Positions 7,532 through 15,416 of a stretch of DNA of 31,639 bases are shown here, in pieces. The stretch is from assembly GCA_003241645.1 (NCBI GenBank), contig QFOX01000019.1, forward strand, positions 1-31,639. Reading direction: 5' to 3'. This stretch comes from Azospirillum brasilense (GTDB taxonomy: Bacteria; Pseudomonadota; Alphaproteobacteria; Rickettsiales; UBA3002). The notes beneath the pieces were generated by a model. The model made no database searches. It was not told where the DNA came from and worked only from the letters and a program-made list of their open reading frames with translations. The position numbers and the translations under genes were made by a program. Position 1 is the first letter of the stretch. Every line of letters begins with the position of its first letter.

Positions 7532-8710
7532 ATGAGCGCGACGCGGCTGCAGACAGCGGCGGTCGGCCAGTTCCGTTGCCTTGGCGATGCCTGCCCCGAC
7601 ACGTGCTGCAAGGGCTGGGGCATGCAGCTCTCGCGCGACACGGTAGCGTTGTTCGAACGCGAAGCGCCCCAATTGCTGGAAGCGGTGGATAGCGGCGAGG
7701 CCGAATTCATCATGAAGCGCGATCCGCAGACGGATTACTGCGTGAAGTTCGATGCGGGGTGGTGTGGCATCCACCGCGATTATGGCTCGGATTTCCTTGG
7801 CGATGCCTGCCATTTCTACCCGCGCGTCACCCGCGCGTTCGACGATACCATCACCACCACCCTTGCGCTTTCCTGCCCCGAAGCCGCGCGCCTGATGGTG
7901 CTGGATGAGGCATCGCTGGGCTTCGGCCCGCGCGACGAGCTGCGCGTGCCGTTCACCCTCACCAATTACCTTCCCGCCGGCATGCCGGTGGACGATGCCT
8001 TGGCGCTGCACCAGCTGTTCCTTGAACAGGCCGGCAAAGATGATGCCTCGCCCGAGCGGCAGATCATGCGCCTGATGGCAGTATCCCGCGCGCTGGAGAT
8101 GCAGCCGCAGGCAAGCTGGCTGGCCGCGGCACGTTTTTACCTTAGCATTGCTGATAGTCGGCTGCCCGTGCCCGTGCCGCATGTTTCCGACCCCGCCTAC
8201 TTGGTGCAGGCGCTGACCGGGCTGGTACAGGCCAGCAAGGCCACCGCTCGCCCCGTGCTGGAAGCGGTGCAGCAGCGCCTGCGCGACGCGGTAGGCCTGG
8301 TGGCGGATGCGTCGTCGCAGCAATGGGTGCTCGCCCCCGACGCGCTGGAGCGCACGGTCGCGCTGTATGCACGGTGGGAGAGGGGCGCGGCCGCTGCCAT
8401 GCAGCCGGTGCTGCGCCGCTACCTGCAGGCGCAATTGTCGCAGGCCGGGTTCCCCTTCGCCGGGCTGGGCGGCACCATGCCGGAACGGTTGCTCATTATT
8501 TCGGTGCGCTACGCCACGCTAAAATTGGCGCTGATGGCGCACATGCAGGCGGATGGCACGCCCGCCGACGACACAACGACGGTGCAGGTCATCTACACGC
8601 TGTCGCGGTTCATGGACCATCTGGCCGATCCCGCCCTGTCGCTGGCGATCTACGCGGAAACCGGCTGGGCTGGCGACGCACGGTTGCGCGCCCTGCTGGG
8701 CGATGCGTAG
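7532..8710 (+). CDS. fliB: Flagellin lysine-N-methylase FliB family
   Basis: The 392-aa product matches FliB, which methylates epsilon-amino groups of lysines on flagellin in Salmonella. All eight cysteines lie in the first 115 residues (16, 21, 25, 26, 70, 78, 93, 115), in the family patterns FRCLGDACPDTCCKGW, WCGIH...CHFYPR and LSCPEAARL; clustered cysteines of this kind suggest a bound metal or iron-sulfur centre. The C-terminal half is helical with no cysteine and includes the YTLSRFMDHLADPALS-like segment typical of the family end. It is tightly linked to fliW (16 nt) and upstream of fliC, which fits a flagellin-modifying role. Its lysine targets are puzzling here because the flagellin outer domain has none. 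Confidence 0.88.
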   Translation: MSATRLQTAAVGQFRCLGDACPDTCCKGWGMQLSRDTVALFEREAPQLLEAVDSGEAEFIMKRDPQTDYCVKFDAGWCGIHRDYGSDFLGDACHFYPRVTRAFDDTITTTLALSCPEAARLMVLDEASLGFGPRDELRVPFTLTNYLPAGMPVDDALALHQLFLEQAGKDDASPERQIMRLMAVSRALEMQPQASWLAAARFYLSIADSRLPVPVPHVSDPAYLVQALTGLVQASKATARPVLEAVQQRLRDAVGLVADASSQQWVLAPDALERTVALYARWERGAAAAMQPVLRRYLQAQLSQAGFPFAGLGGTMPERLLIISVRYATLKLALMAHMQADGTPADDTTTVQVIYTLSRFMDHLADPALSLAIYAETGWAGDARLRALLGDA

Positions 8711-9075
8711 CTTGTCGTAAATCTGCCACGTTGCGGGCAAATCAATCAAAATATCTGCCGGTGTGCATGATTTAATCCATGACAAATGCCGCAAAGATGT
8801 GGCAACGTGCGGGTATGGAAAAAGGTGTGCCGCAAGTGCGCTTTTTTCACACAAAAAACAGTTTTCTTGGGTGCGCGGGGCAGCGTTTTTAAGCCCGGAT
8901 TCGCTTAAGGTGCTGAATAATGTGGGAATGCATCGTTAACGGTAATTTAAGAAGTTGCTGGTAATGATGGAAACATGAGGTGCGTATTTTATGGGTGACA
9001 AGAAGTCGCCTGCATACAAACCACATGGTGGGCAAGTAGCCCTGGTTAACATAACGTCCAAGTAGGAGAATAAAA
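8711..9075 (+). other. Intergenic region with flagellin leader/promoter
   Basis: This 365-nt gap between fliB and fliC is visibly more AT-rich than its flanks and holds no convincing gene. CACGTTGC (8727-8734) recurs inverted as GCAACGTG (8802-8809). A T-run (8842-8847) may end fliB transcription. The best sigma-54-like match is TGGTGGGCAAGTAGCC (9026-9041, GG-N10-GC), but it lacks the CA after TGG. I found no convincing FliA-type (TAAA...GCCGATAA) site. TAGGAG at 9063-9068 is the fliC ribosome-binding site. Confidence 0.5.
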
Positions 9076-10758
9076 ATGGCTCTCAATTCCATTAACACCA
9101 ACATTGCGGCCTATTCGGCCCAAGGCAACATCAGCAAAGCCTCAAACATGGCTTCTGCGTCGATCGCTCGCCTCTCCAGCGGTAACCGCATCACCAAAGC
9201 GTCGGACGACGTAGCCGCTCTCTCGATTGGTACCTCGCTGCGCACCAGCGTTACCACCCTTAAAACCGCTCTTCTGAACGCCAACCAAGGCTCCAGCCTG
9301 CTGCAAGTGGCCGATGGCGCACTGTCGCAGCTTTCGGAGATCCTGCAGCGCCAGAAAGCCATTGCAACGCAAGCTTCTTCGGGTTCCGTGGGTGATGCAG
9401 AGCGTGGCTTCCTTAACCAGGAATTCCAGGCACTGACGAACGAGATCAACCGCATTTCCAGCTCGACGAACTTCAACGGTGTGAAGCTGATCAACGGCGG
9501 TCTCGGTACGACGACCAACCTTGTAACGCTCAACACGCAAGCTGCTGCATTCACCAACGCCGGTACCGCATCGGCTGCTGGTACGTTCGCCGCATCGACC
9601 AACGCCGTGCAGGCTTTCAACTACGTGACCGGTGCTTCGGCACAAGGTAACGCCGCAGGCCAGCTGCAATTCGTCGATTCTGCCAACGCCTTGCTGACCA
9701 ACGGTGCATACAGCGGCGTGAATACAGCCATCTCTGGTGCGATTCAGTCGGTTCAAATCAGCAACGTTACTTACGGTGCCAACGCCGCCGGTTCGGCTGA
9801 CATCACCATTACGATCGGCGGTGTTGAACTGACCGGTCGCGTACAAGGTGCTGCCACCAACTTCGTGCTGACCAACGGTTCGACCCGCGTTCAGTTCGGT
9901 ACGGCTGCCCTGGCGTTCGACACATCGTCGGCTGCTGACTTTACCCAACAGACCCTCACTGAATCGTTCCGTCGGGTTACCGTACAACGCACGCAAAGCA
10001 TTGTGGGTGTAGACTTCGATGGGACCCGTCTTGAGGGTGCCAACGGTGTTGCCGCAACGGGTATCGCCATGGCGCGCCTGAACAGCAACAACGCCGTGAT
10101 CAGCAACTTCCAGTACGCTGGTAACTTGCCGAACACCGCGAACAGCAGCCGCCTGACGGTAGATATCAACGGCCAGACCTTCACCGCTACCGGTGTTCAG
10201 GACGCGCTTTCGACCAGCCGTCTGGTGTTCCAGTCGGAGGATGCGCAAGCCCTGGTGATCGATATCACCGGTCTTGATATCGCGTTCACCAACATCCGTC
10301 AGAACCCGCAAGAGGCAGCAGCCCTTGTGAACGCGCTGAACGTTGGTTTTGCAAAGGCAGGGTCGGGTCTCGACTTCCAGGTGGGTTCGACTTCTTCGGA
10401 TTCACTGAAAGTGAGCATCAGCTCGGCGAATGCGACCAGCCTGTTCAACGGCCAGTCGATTGACGTATCGAGTGCTGCTACCGCCGGTGTGGCGGGTGCC
10501 GCCCTTGACGTGGCGATCGCGAAAGTGACCGCGCTGCGTGCCGATGTGGGTGCACTCCAGTCGCGCTTCAACTTCGCAAGCGCTAACCTTGAGAGCTCGA
10601 TCCAGAACCAGGACGCCGCCCGCGGTACCCTGCTGGATACCGATGTGAGCTCCGAGTCGACGTCTTACGCTACGGCTCAGGTACAGCTGCAGGCGGGTAT
10701 CGCCGTGTTGGCCCAGGCCAACCAGCTGCCCCAGAACCTTCTGAAACTGATCGGCTAA
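9076..10758 (+). CDS. fliC: Flagellin (filament protein)
   Basis: This 560-aa protein is the filament subunit. The N-terminal D0/D1 region (MALNSINTNIAAYSAQGNIS..., IARLSSGNRITKASDDVAAL SIG) and the C-terminal D1/D0 region (ASANLESSIQNQDAARGTLLD..., ending LPQNLLKLIG) are canonical. The middle (about 150-430) is a variable, Ala/Thr/Asn/Gly-rich outer domain. There are only nine lysines (21, 41, 63, 94, 137, 427, 445, 483, 557) and none in the 289 residues between 137 and 427, where ten arginines occur. There is no cysteine, as usual for flagellins. Codons look more biased toward a small set than in neighbouring genes, as expected for an abundant protein. fliW, fliB, flaG, fliD and fliS surround it. 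Confidence 0.97.
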   Translation: MALNSINTNIAAYSAQGNISKASNMASASIARLSSGNRITKASDDVAALSIGTSLRTSVTTLKTALLNANQGSSLLQVADGALSQLSEILQRQKAIATQASSGSVGDAERGFLNQEFQALTNEINRISSSTNFNGVKLINGGLGTTTNLVTLNTQAAAFTNAGTASAAGTFAASTNAVQAFNYVTGASAQGNAAGQLQFVDSANALLTNGAYSGVNTAISGAIQSVQISNVTYGANAAGSADITITIGGVELTGRVQGAATNFVLTNGSTRVQFGTAALAFDTSSAADFTQQTLTESFRRVTVQRTQSIVGVDFDGTRLEGANGVAATGIAMARLNSNNAVISNFQYAGNLPNTANSSRLTVDINGQTFTATGVQDALSTSRLVFQSEDAQALVIDITGLDIAFTNIRQNPQEAAALVNALNVGFAKAGSGLDFQVGSTSSDSLKVSISSANATSLFNGQSIDVSSAATAGVAGAALDVAIAKVTALRADVGALQSRFNFASANLESSIQNQDAARGTLLDTDVSSESTSYATAQVQLQAGIAVLAQANQLPQNLLKLIG

Positions 10759-10766
10759 GGCTGATC

Positions 10767-10819
10767 GGTCCAGAATCCTGGGACCAGGGAAACGGGTGGG
10801 AAGCGGTTGCTTCCCACCC
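10767..10819 (+). terminator. Tandem hairpins after flagellin, no U-tract
   Basis: A weak 5-bp hairpin (GGTCC 10767-10771 with GGACC 10781-10785) is followed by a perfect 11-bp stem, GGGTGGGAAGC (10794-10804), GGTT loop, GCTTCCCACCC (10809-10819). No T-run follows, so this may protect or process the fliC 3' end or attenuate readthrough into flaG rather than terminate fully. Confidence 0.55.
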
Positions 10820-10877
10820 ACTTCCACAAGCGACGTCATAAAATAAAAAGGGACAAGACCTTTTCTGGAGCACGACA

Positions 10878-11258
10878 ATGGAAATCAATATGCAAGGGGG
10901 GGCAAAGCTGCCCCAGACTTTGCCAAGCGCACGTAGCGCGGATTTCCCAGTAATAAAAGCAACAACAGAAAACACTGGGGCCGTTAGCCAAACGCCGCAA
11001 GTCCAAGAAACCGAAGAAGTGGCCGTGGAAGCACGCCGCCTCGAGCAAGTACAGCGCGCCGCTGAGAATGTTTTCCGCGATGTGTACGCGGTGTCGGATT
11101 CGAAATTCTCGATCTTCAAAGATTCGACCGGCCAATACATCACCCGCATTACCAGCCTGCGCGACGGTAAGGTGATCTACATTCCCGAACCGCAGATGCT
11201 GCAACACATGGAACGCATGCAGAACGCGCGGCAGGCATTGCTGGAAATACAGGCGTAA
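10878..11258 (+). CDS. flaG: FlaG family protein
   Basis: The 126-aa product has a disordered N-terminal half and a conserved C-terminal FlaG core: VEARRLEQVQRAAENVFRDV, FSIFKDSTGQYITRITSLRD, GKVIYIPEPQMLQHMERMQN. FlaG proteins are linked to filament length and to flagellin/cap genes in Vibrio, Pseudomonas and Campylobacter; the exact mechanism is not settled. It lies between fliC and fliD, the usual place. GGAG precedes the ATG by 8 nt. With no evident promoter in the 119-nt gap, it is probably read through from fliC past the hairpins. Confidence 0.85.
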   Translation: MEINMQGGAKLPQTLPSARSADFPVIKATTENTGAVSQTPQVQETEEVAVEARRLEQVQRAAENVFRDVYAVSDSKFSIFKDSTGQYITRITSLRDGKVIYIPEPQMLQHMERMQNARQALLEIQA

Positions 11259-11270
11259 ATCTGCTATCAT

Positions 11271-11298
11271 GCTATGCATGGCATGAGCTTTGCATAGC
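11271..11298 (+). repeat. 8-bp inverted repeat embracing the fliD promoter
   Basis: GCTATGCA (11271-11278) and its complement TGCATAGC (11291-11298) flank 12 nt. The right arm contains the -12 element and the interval contains the -24 element of the fliD sigma-54 promoter. It could be a regulator-binding dyad, or a weak hairpin in flaG readthrough RNA. Confidence 0.6.
11279..11294 (+). promoter_or_regulatory. Sigma-54 (-24/-12) promoter of fliD-fliS
   Basis: TGGCATGAGCTTTGCA differs from TGGCACRNNNNTTGCW at one position only (T for C at position 6). GG 11280-11281 and GC 11292-11293 are 10 nt apart. The predicted transcript starts near 11305, about 53 nt before the fliD ATG. Confidence 0.83.
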
Positions 11299-11357
11299 AG
11301 CCACACCGCCAGCGGTTCTGCCGCATGGGGATACGCAGGAAGAAAAAGGAACGCGTC

Positions 11358-13148
11358 ATGGTCACGCAAATTACACTTGGTAACATCTCGAACCTTGGTG
11401 GCCGCACCGTGATTAGCGGCGGTCAGAGCGGGCTGGATACAGAAGGCCTTATTGAAGGGCTTACCGAAGCACGCCGCCTTCCCGCCGTTCGCCTGGAGAC
11501 AAAGAACGAGAACCTCGATAAGCAAAAAAGCGCCCTTGCCACGCTGCAAAGCCTGCTCACCCGCTTCCGCACCTCGGTTGATTCGCTGCGTAACCCGCCG
11601 GGCGTGCAGAATGCGACCCAGAATATTTTCCAATACCGCACCACCACGCTTTCCTCCATCGTTACGGCGTCCAATTACGTGAACGTGACCGTGGAGCCGG
11701 GCGTGAACGTGCAGAACCTCAGCATCGACGAGATCACCCAGCTGGCGAAAGAAGCGAAGCAGGAGAGTGGCGTGTTCAGCCTTCCCAGCGCGACGGCACC
11801 GGCCGTGGCCGCCAATGGCAACGCGACCGCCGGCCAGCTTTCGGCCGGTTCGTTCAGCCTGCGTGCGCTGGATGGCGGGGCCGATGCCTCCATCACCCTG
11901 ACGGAGAATGAATCGCTGCAATCCGTGGCCAGTAAATTCAACGCGGTGAAAGACCGCACCGGCATTCAGGCCACGGTGGTGAAGGTCACCAACGGCACGC
12001 CGAACAGCGATTTCAAGCTGATCTTCACCGCCACCAAAACCGGCACCACCGCCGGCTTCGACCTTGCCAATGCCAGCACCGTGACCAGCGACCCCGATGG
12101 GGTGCTGGCGCAGATCGGCTTCGCCACCACGCAGCCCGCGCAGAACGCGCAGTTCGTTTTCGATGGCGTGGCCATCGAGCGCGAGTCCAACAGCGTGAAC
12201 GATCTGGTCGATGGCATCACCATTACCCTGAAACAGCCGCTCAGTTCCGGCACCCCGATTAACGTTTCGATCCAGCCGGATACCGAGCTGGTGAAAAGCG
12301 CGTTGATGGAATTTGCGGATCTGTACAACGAACTGCGCGTGTTCGGTGCCACGCAATCCGAGATCGGCGATGATGGGCTGCCAACGGAAGACGCGGTGCT
12401 GATCAACGACCCCACCATGCGCAGCATCATGAACTCGGTGAGTGCCGAAGTGGGGCGGGTGGTGGCAGGCCTGACCGGCGGCGACCCCGACCGCCTCAGC
12501 GATATTGGCTTCGGCTTCCAGGATTTCGCCGGCGACGAGGAAACCGTCACCACGCGTAACATCATCGTGATCGACGAAGAGAAGCTGCAATCGGCGCTGG
12601 AAGCGAACTATGAAGGCGTGCGCGGCATCTTTGAATTCCAGATGACCAGCGACAACCCGGACCTGAGCATCTTCCGCCGCACCAACGCGCTCAACGCTAC
12701 CGGCTTCACCCTGAACATCGACCGCACGAACGGGGTCTACACCGCCACCGTCGGCGGAAACACGATCACGCTGGATGTAGAAGTGGTCAGCCCGACCTTG
12801 CTTTCCATCAAGGCGCCGGCTGGCTCCGCGCTGGAAGGCATGGAGTTCATCTATGCCTCGGCGAACGATGCGACCATTAACGTCAACGCCAGCCAGGGCA
12901 TCGGCGATCGGTTGTACAACCTGTTCGATGGCAGCCTGAAAGCCGACGGCCTGCTCACCACCGCCGTGCAAACGCTGGAAGACCAGAAAACGCGCAATAA
13001 AACGGAGATCACCAAGATCGACGATTTCATTGAACGCTACCGTGAACAGCTGATCGAACAATATTCGCTGCTCGAGGCGGCGCTCAACAGTGCCAACCAG
13101 TTGCTGTCGCTGCTTGACGCCCAAGCGAATGCCCGCAATAACGCGTAA
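11358..13148 (+). CDS. fliD: Flagellar filament cap protein FliD
   Basis: FliD forms the pentameric cap that folds flagellin subunits into the growing filament tip. The 596-aa product has the conserved N-terminal segment (SGGQSGLDTEGLIEGLTEAR, about 21-40, followed by a long helix ENLDKQKSALATLQSLLTRF). The C-terminal family end has GDRLYNLFDG and a long coiled coil (QKTRNKTEITKIDDFIERYR). It is longer than enteric FliD (about 470 aa). ATG 11358 has AAGGA 7 nt upstream; an in-frame ATG at 11325 would add a basic MGIRRKKKER segment with no ribosome-binding site. It forms a two-gene unit with fliS. Confidence 0.94.
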   Translation: MVTQITLGNISNLGGRTVISGGQSGLDTEGLIEGLTEARRLPAVRLETKNENLDKQKSALATLQSLLTRFRTSVDSLRNPPGVQNATQNIFQYRTTTLSSIVTASNYVNVTVEPGVNVQNLSIDEITQLAKEAKQESGVFSLPSATAPAVAANGNATAGQLSAGSFSLRALDGGADASITLTENESLQSVASKFNAVKDRTGIQATVVKVTNGTPNSDFKLIFTATKTGTTAGFDLANASTVTSDPDGVLAQIGFATTQPAQNAQFVFDGVAIERESNSVNDLVDGITITLKQPLSSGTPINVSIQPDTELVKSALMEFADLYNELRVFGATQSEIGDDGLPTEDAVLINDPTMRSIMNSVSAEVGRVVAGLTGGDPDRLSDIGFGFQDFAGDEETVTTRNIIVIDEEKLQSALEANYEGVRGIFEFQMTSDNPDLSIFRRTNALNATGFTLNIDRTNGVYTATVGGNTITLDVEVVSPTLLSIKAPAGSALEGMEFIYASANDATINVNASQGIGDRLYNLFDGSLKADGLLTTAVQTLEDQKTRNKTEITKIDDFIERYREQLIEQYSLLEAALNSANQLLSLLDAQANARNNA

Positions 13149-13167
13149 TCCATCGCGGAGTTAGCCG

Positions 13168-13629
13168 TTGCCTGAGAAGACCAACCACTACAAAGCCTAT
13201 AGCCGGGCCAGCCATACCGTGGCCAAGACCCGTCAGGTCGTGATGTTGTATGACGGCGCGATCCGCTTCCTCTCGCAAGCCAAAGAGGCGATGGAGAAGA
13301 ACGAGATCGAGCGGCGCTACACCACCCTGCTTCGTGCGACCGATATTATCGTGGGGCTTCAGGCTTGCCTTGATTTCGATGCGGGCGGCAATGCGGCGAA
13401 CGTGCTGTTCGAATTCTACAATAGCATGGAAATGCGCATCATGCAGTTGCACCGCACGAACGACGTGGCGGCCTGCGCCACCATCATCGCCGAATTGAAG
13501 GAAATGCGCGAGGTCTGGAACGGCATCGACCAGCAGGCACAGCCCGCGGCGGTGGCCGGGGGGCAGGCTGCCCCTGCGCCGGCGGCCAATCCCACCGATC
13601 CGCTCAGCTCGGTGATCGTTTCCGCCTAA
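13168..13629 (+). CDS. fliS: Flagellin export chaperone FliS (TTG start)
   Basis: FliS binds the flagellin C-terminus in the cytosol to prevent premature polymerisation. The 153-aa product has the family core: YSRASHTVAKTRQVVMLYDG AIRFL, an ERRYTTLLRATDIIVGLQAC helix, and AANVLFEFYNSMEMRIMQLH. A Pro/Ala-rich tail of about 30 residues is extra. No ATG fits the N-terminus; TTG at 13168 with GGAG 8 nt upstream is the best start, an uncommon codon that may limit synthesis. It lies 19 nt after fliD and is followed directly by a terminator. Confidence 0.92.
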   Translation: MPEKTNHYKAYSRASHTVAKTRQVVMLYDGAIRFLSQAKEAMEKNEIERRYTTLLRATDIIVGLQACLDFDAGGNAANVLFEFYNSMEMRIMQLHRTNDVAACATIIAELKEMREVWNGIDQQAQPAAVAGGQAAPAPAANPTDPLSSVIVSA

Positions 13630-13630
13630 G

Positions 13631-13649
13631 CGGCGGCGCCCGCCGTTTT
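13631..13649 (+). terminator. Rho-independent terminator of fliD-fliS
   Basis: CGGCGG (13631-13636), loop CGC, CCGCCG (13640-13645) is followed by TTTT. It begins one base after the fliS stop codon. Confidence 0.7.
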
Positions 13650-13687
13650 GCGCTCATTCCCCCCGGTTTTGCACCGCTTTTCCTAAT

Positions 13688-13703
13688 TGGCACGCTGCTT
13701 GCA
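13688..13703 (+). promoter_or_regulatory. Perfect-consensus sigma-54 promoter of fliK-flgD
   Basis: TGGCACGCTGCTTGCA matches TGGCACRNNNNTTGCW at every position. The predicted transcript starts near 13714, 35 nt before the fliK ATG and downstream of the fliS terminator. Confidence 0.9.
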
Positions 13704-13748
13704 ATGAGTTGGTGACGACAAATCCCGTTCACCTTCTGCGAGGCATGC

Positions 13749-15407
13749 ATGCAGTTGAATCTTGTACAGTTCCTGACCGGGGCGGCCACGCCGCAGGCGG
13801 CGGGGAAAGCCGCGGAAGGAACGGAAGGCGAAAGCCCCGCCAAGGGCGGTTTTGCGGCCTTGCTGGGCGATGCAGGCGCGCAGGGCCAGAAATCCGGGCA
13901 GGGGGCAAATCAGGCCGCATTGCCCGCAGGCCTTGCGGTCAGCAAATTGCTGGCGCAGGAATTACAGCCCGAGCAATTGCTGGCACTGCGTGGTGCCGCG
14001 GGCGACCGGCTTGGCGCGCTGCTGGGCGAATCCATCACCCCAGAAGATGCCACCAACCTGCTGGCGCAGCTCGAGCAGCTGCAGGCCGAAATGGGGCAGG
14101 CCGGCGCGGAAGACCTGTTCGGTGGCGAGGAAGCTTTTGCCCAGCTGCAGGAAGCGCTGGAGCAGGTCGAGGCCACCGGCGAGCCGGTGCAGGTCGCCGA
14201 GCTGCTGGATAGCGTGCCCGCGCTGAGCGAGGCTGCCAACACCGCCAATACCGCCGAGCGTGCCCCGGCGATGCAGCGCATGCTGCAATGGCTCCAGGGC
14301 GCCATCGACAAACAGAAGGAGGCGCAGCAGGTTGCTGCGGTGGGTCCGGTCGCACCGGATACGACCGCCCAAAGCCTGCAGGCGGCCATGTTTCCCGCCG
14401 GTGATGATGCGGCTGCGGCCACGCAAACGCAAGACACCGAACAAGCCGCGCCCGGCGACGTCGCGGGCCAGCAGCAAACGCTCGCGTACACCCAGCTAGT
14501 GCCGCTGGCCCAGCACCAGCAGGTGGCCATGCCTGAATGGGTGCGTAAGCTTGGCGCGGGGGAGGAGAATATTGCCTCCGACGCGATCAACGCGGCGATT
14601 CCGCCACTGGCGCTTGAACCGGCAGAAACTGCCGCCCTGCCGGAGGTGGACCTGCCGGGTAGCACCGCCAGCAGCGACGCCCAGGAGGCATTGGACACGC
14701 TGGATGCGATGGATGCCGACGCGATCACCAGCGACACCGCCGATAAAACCAAAGCGCCCCGCCCGTTCGTGGAAACGCTGCGTGCCCTTCCTTCGGACAT
14801 GACGGTGGCCGAGGCGGCAAGCGCACCGGTCACGCAAACCGTGCTGGCCGATAACAGCCAGGCCATGCCCGTAGCCAGCGTACAGGCGCTGGGGCAGGTG
14901 GGCGCGACCACCATGAACGGCGTGAGTCACGCCGCCACCAACGCGGTGGCCCAGCACCAGCCGCTGCACACCAGTACCACCGAACAGGTGCAGATGGCGC
15001 TGACCACCGCCACGCGCGATGGCATGGACCGCATTACGCTGCAGCTCGAGCCAGCCGATCTGGGCCGCGTGGAAATTAAAATGGACATCGCGGCGGATGG
15101 CCGCACCCAGCTTTCCTTCGTGGTCGATAAGGCCGAAACGCTGGATGCGCTGTCGCGCGATGCGCGCAGCCTCGAGCGCTCGCTGCAGGAATCGGGCATC
15201 AAGGCCGATGCGGGCAGCATGCAGTTCAACCTGCGCCAGCAACCGCAGCCGCAATTCAGCGATATGGGCGGTGACGCAAAAGACGGCAGCGCTTCGCCGC
15301 AGCACGCCGCCAATGACAACAGCGCCGCGCCGGTCGCATCGACCAGCGACGGCATTACCAAACACTACACCATCAACGTGCGTGATGGTGTGGACATTCA
15401 CGCCTAG
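13749..15407 (+). CDS. fliK: Flagellar hook-length control protein FliK
   Basis: FliK is the secreted molecular ruler that sets hook length and switches export specificity to filament proteins. The 552-aa product is a long, low-complexity Ala/Gln/Glu-rich ruler region (1-400) followed by the conserved C-terminal hook-length domain (about 415-500). That domain contains MDRITLQLEPADLGRVEIKM, the LxLxPxxLGxVxV signature, and DALSRDARSLERSLQESGIK. The tail is disordered. It is longer than the 405-aa Salmonella protein, in line with enlarged hook components in this locus. GCGAGG precedes ATG 13749. flgD follows after 9 nt; a sigma-54 promoter lies upstream. Confidence 0.92.
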   Translation: MQLNLVQFLTGAATPQAAGKAAEGTEGESPAKGGFAALLGDAGAQGQKSGQGANQAALPAGLAVSKLLAQELQPEQLLALRGAAGDRLGALLGESITPEDATNLLAQLEQLQAEMGQAGAEDLFGGEEAFAQLQEALEQVEATGEPVQVAELLDSVPALSEAANTANTAERAPAMQRMLQWLQGAIDKQKEAQQVAAVGPVAPDTTAQSLQAAMFPAGDDAAAATQTQDTEQAAPGDVAGQQQTLAYTQLVPLAQHQQVAMPEWVRKLGAGEENIASDAINAAIPPLALEPAETAALPEVDLPGSTASSDAQEALDTLDAMDADAITSDTADKTKAPRPFVETLRALPSDMTVAEAASAPVTQTVLADNSQAMPVASVQALGQVGATTMNGVSHAATNAVAQHQPLHTSTTEQVQMALTTATRDGMDRITLQLEPADLGRVEIKMDIAADGRTQLSFVVDKAETLDALSRDARSLERSLQESGIKADAGSMQFNLRQQPQPQFSDMGGDAKDGSASPQHAANDNSAAPVASTSDGITKHYTINVRDGVDIHA

Positions 15408-15416
15408 GAGAGCACC

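Noticed and set aside
8819..8856. Intrinsic terminator for fliB around the T-run
   Set aside because: GTGTG/CACAC and AAAAAG/CTTTTTT pairings are short and mutually exclusive; no stable stem directly before the T-run.
9026..9041. Sigma-54 promoter for fliC (TGGTGGGCAAGTAGCC)
   Set aside because: The spacing fits but the CA following TGG and the TT before GC are missing; kept only as a weak candidate in the intergenic note.
10836..13124. 762-codon open frame on the minus strand across flaG and fliD
   Set aside because: It spans two recognised genes and their sigma-54 promoter, and has no domain of its own.
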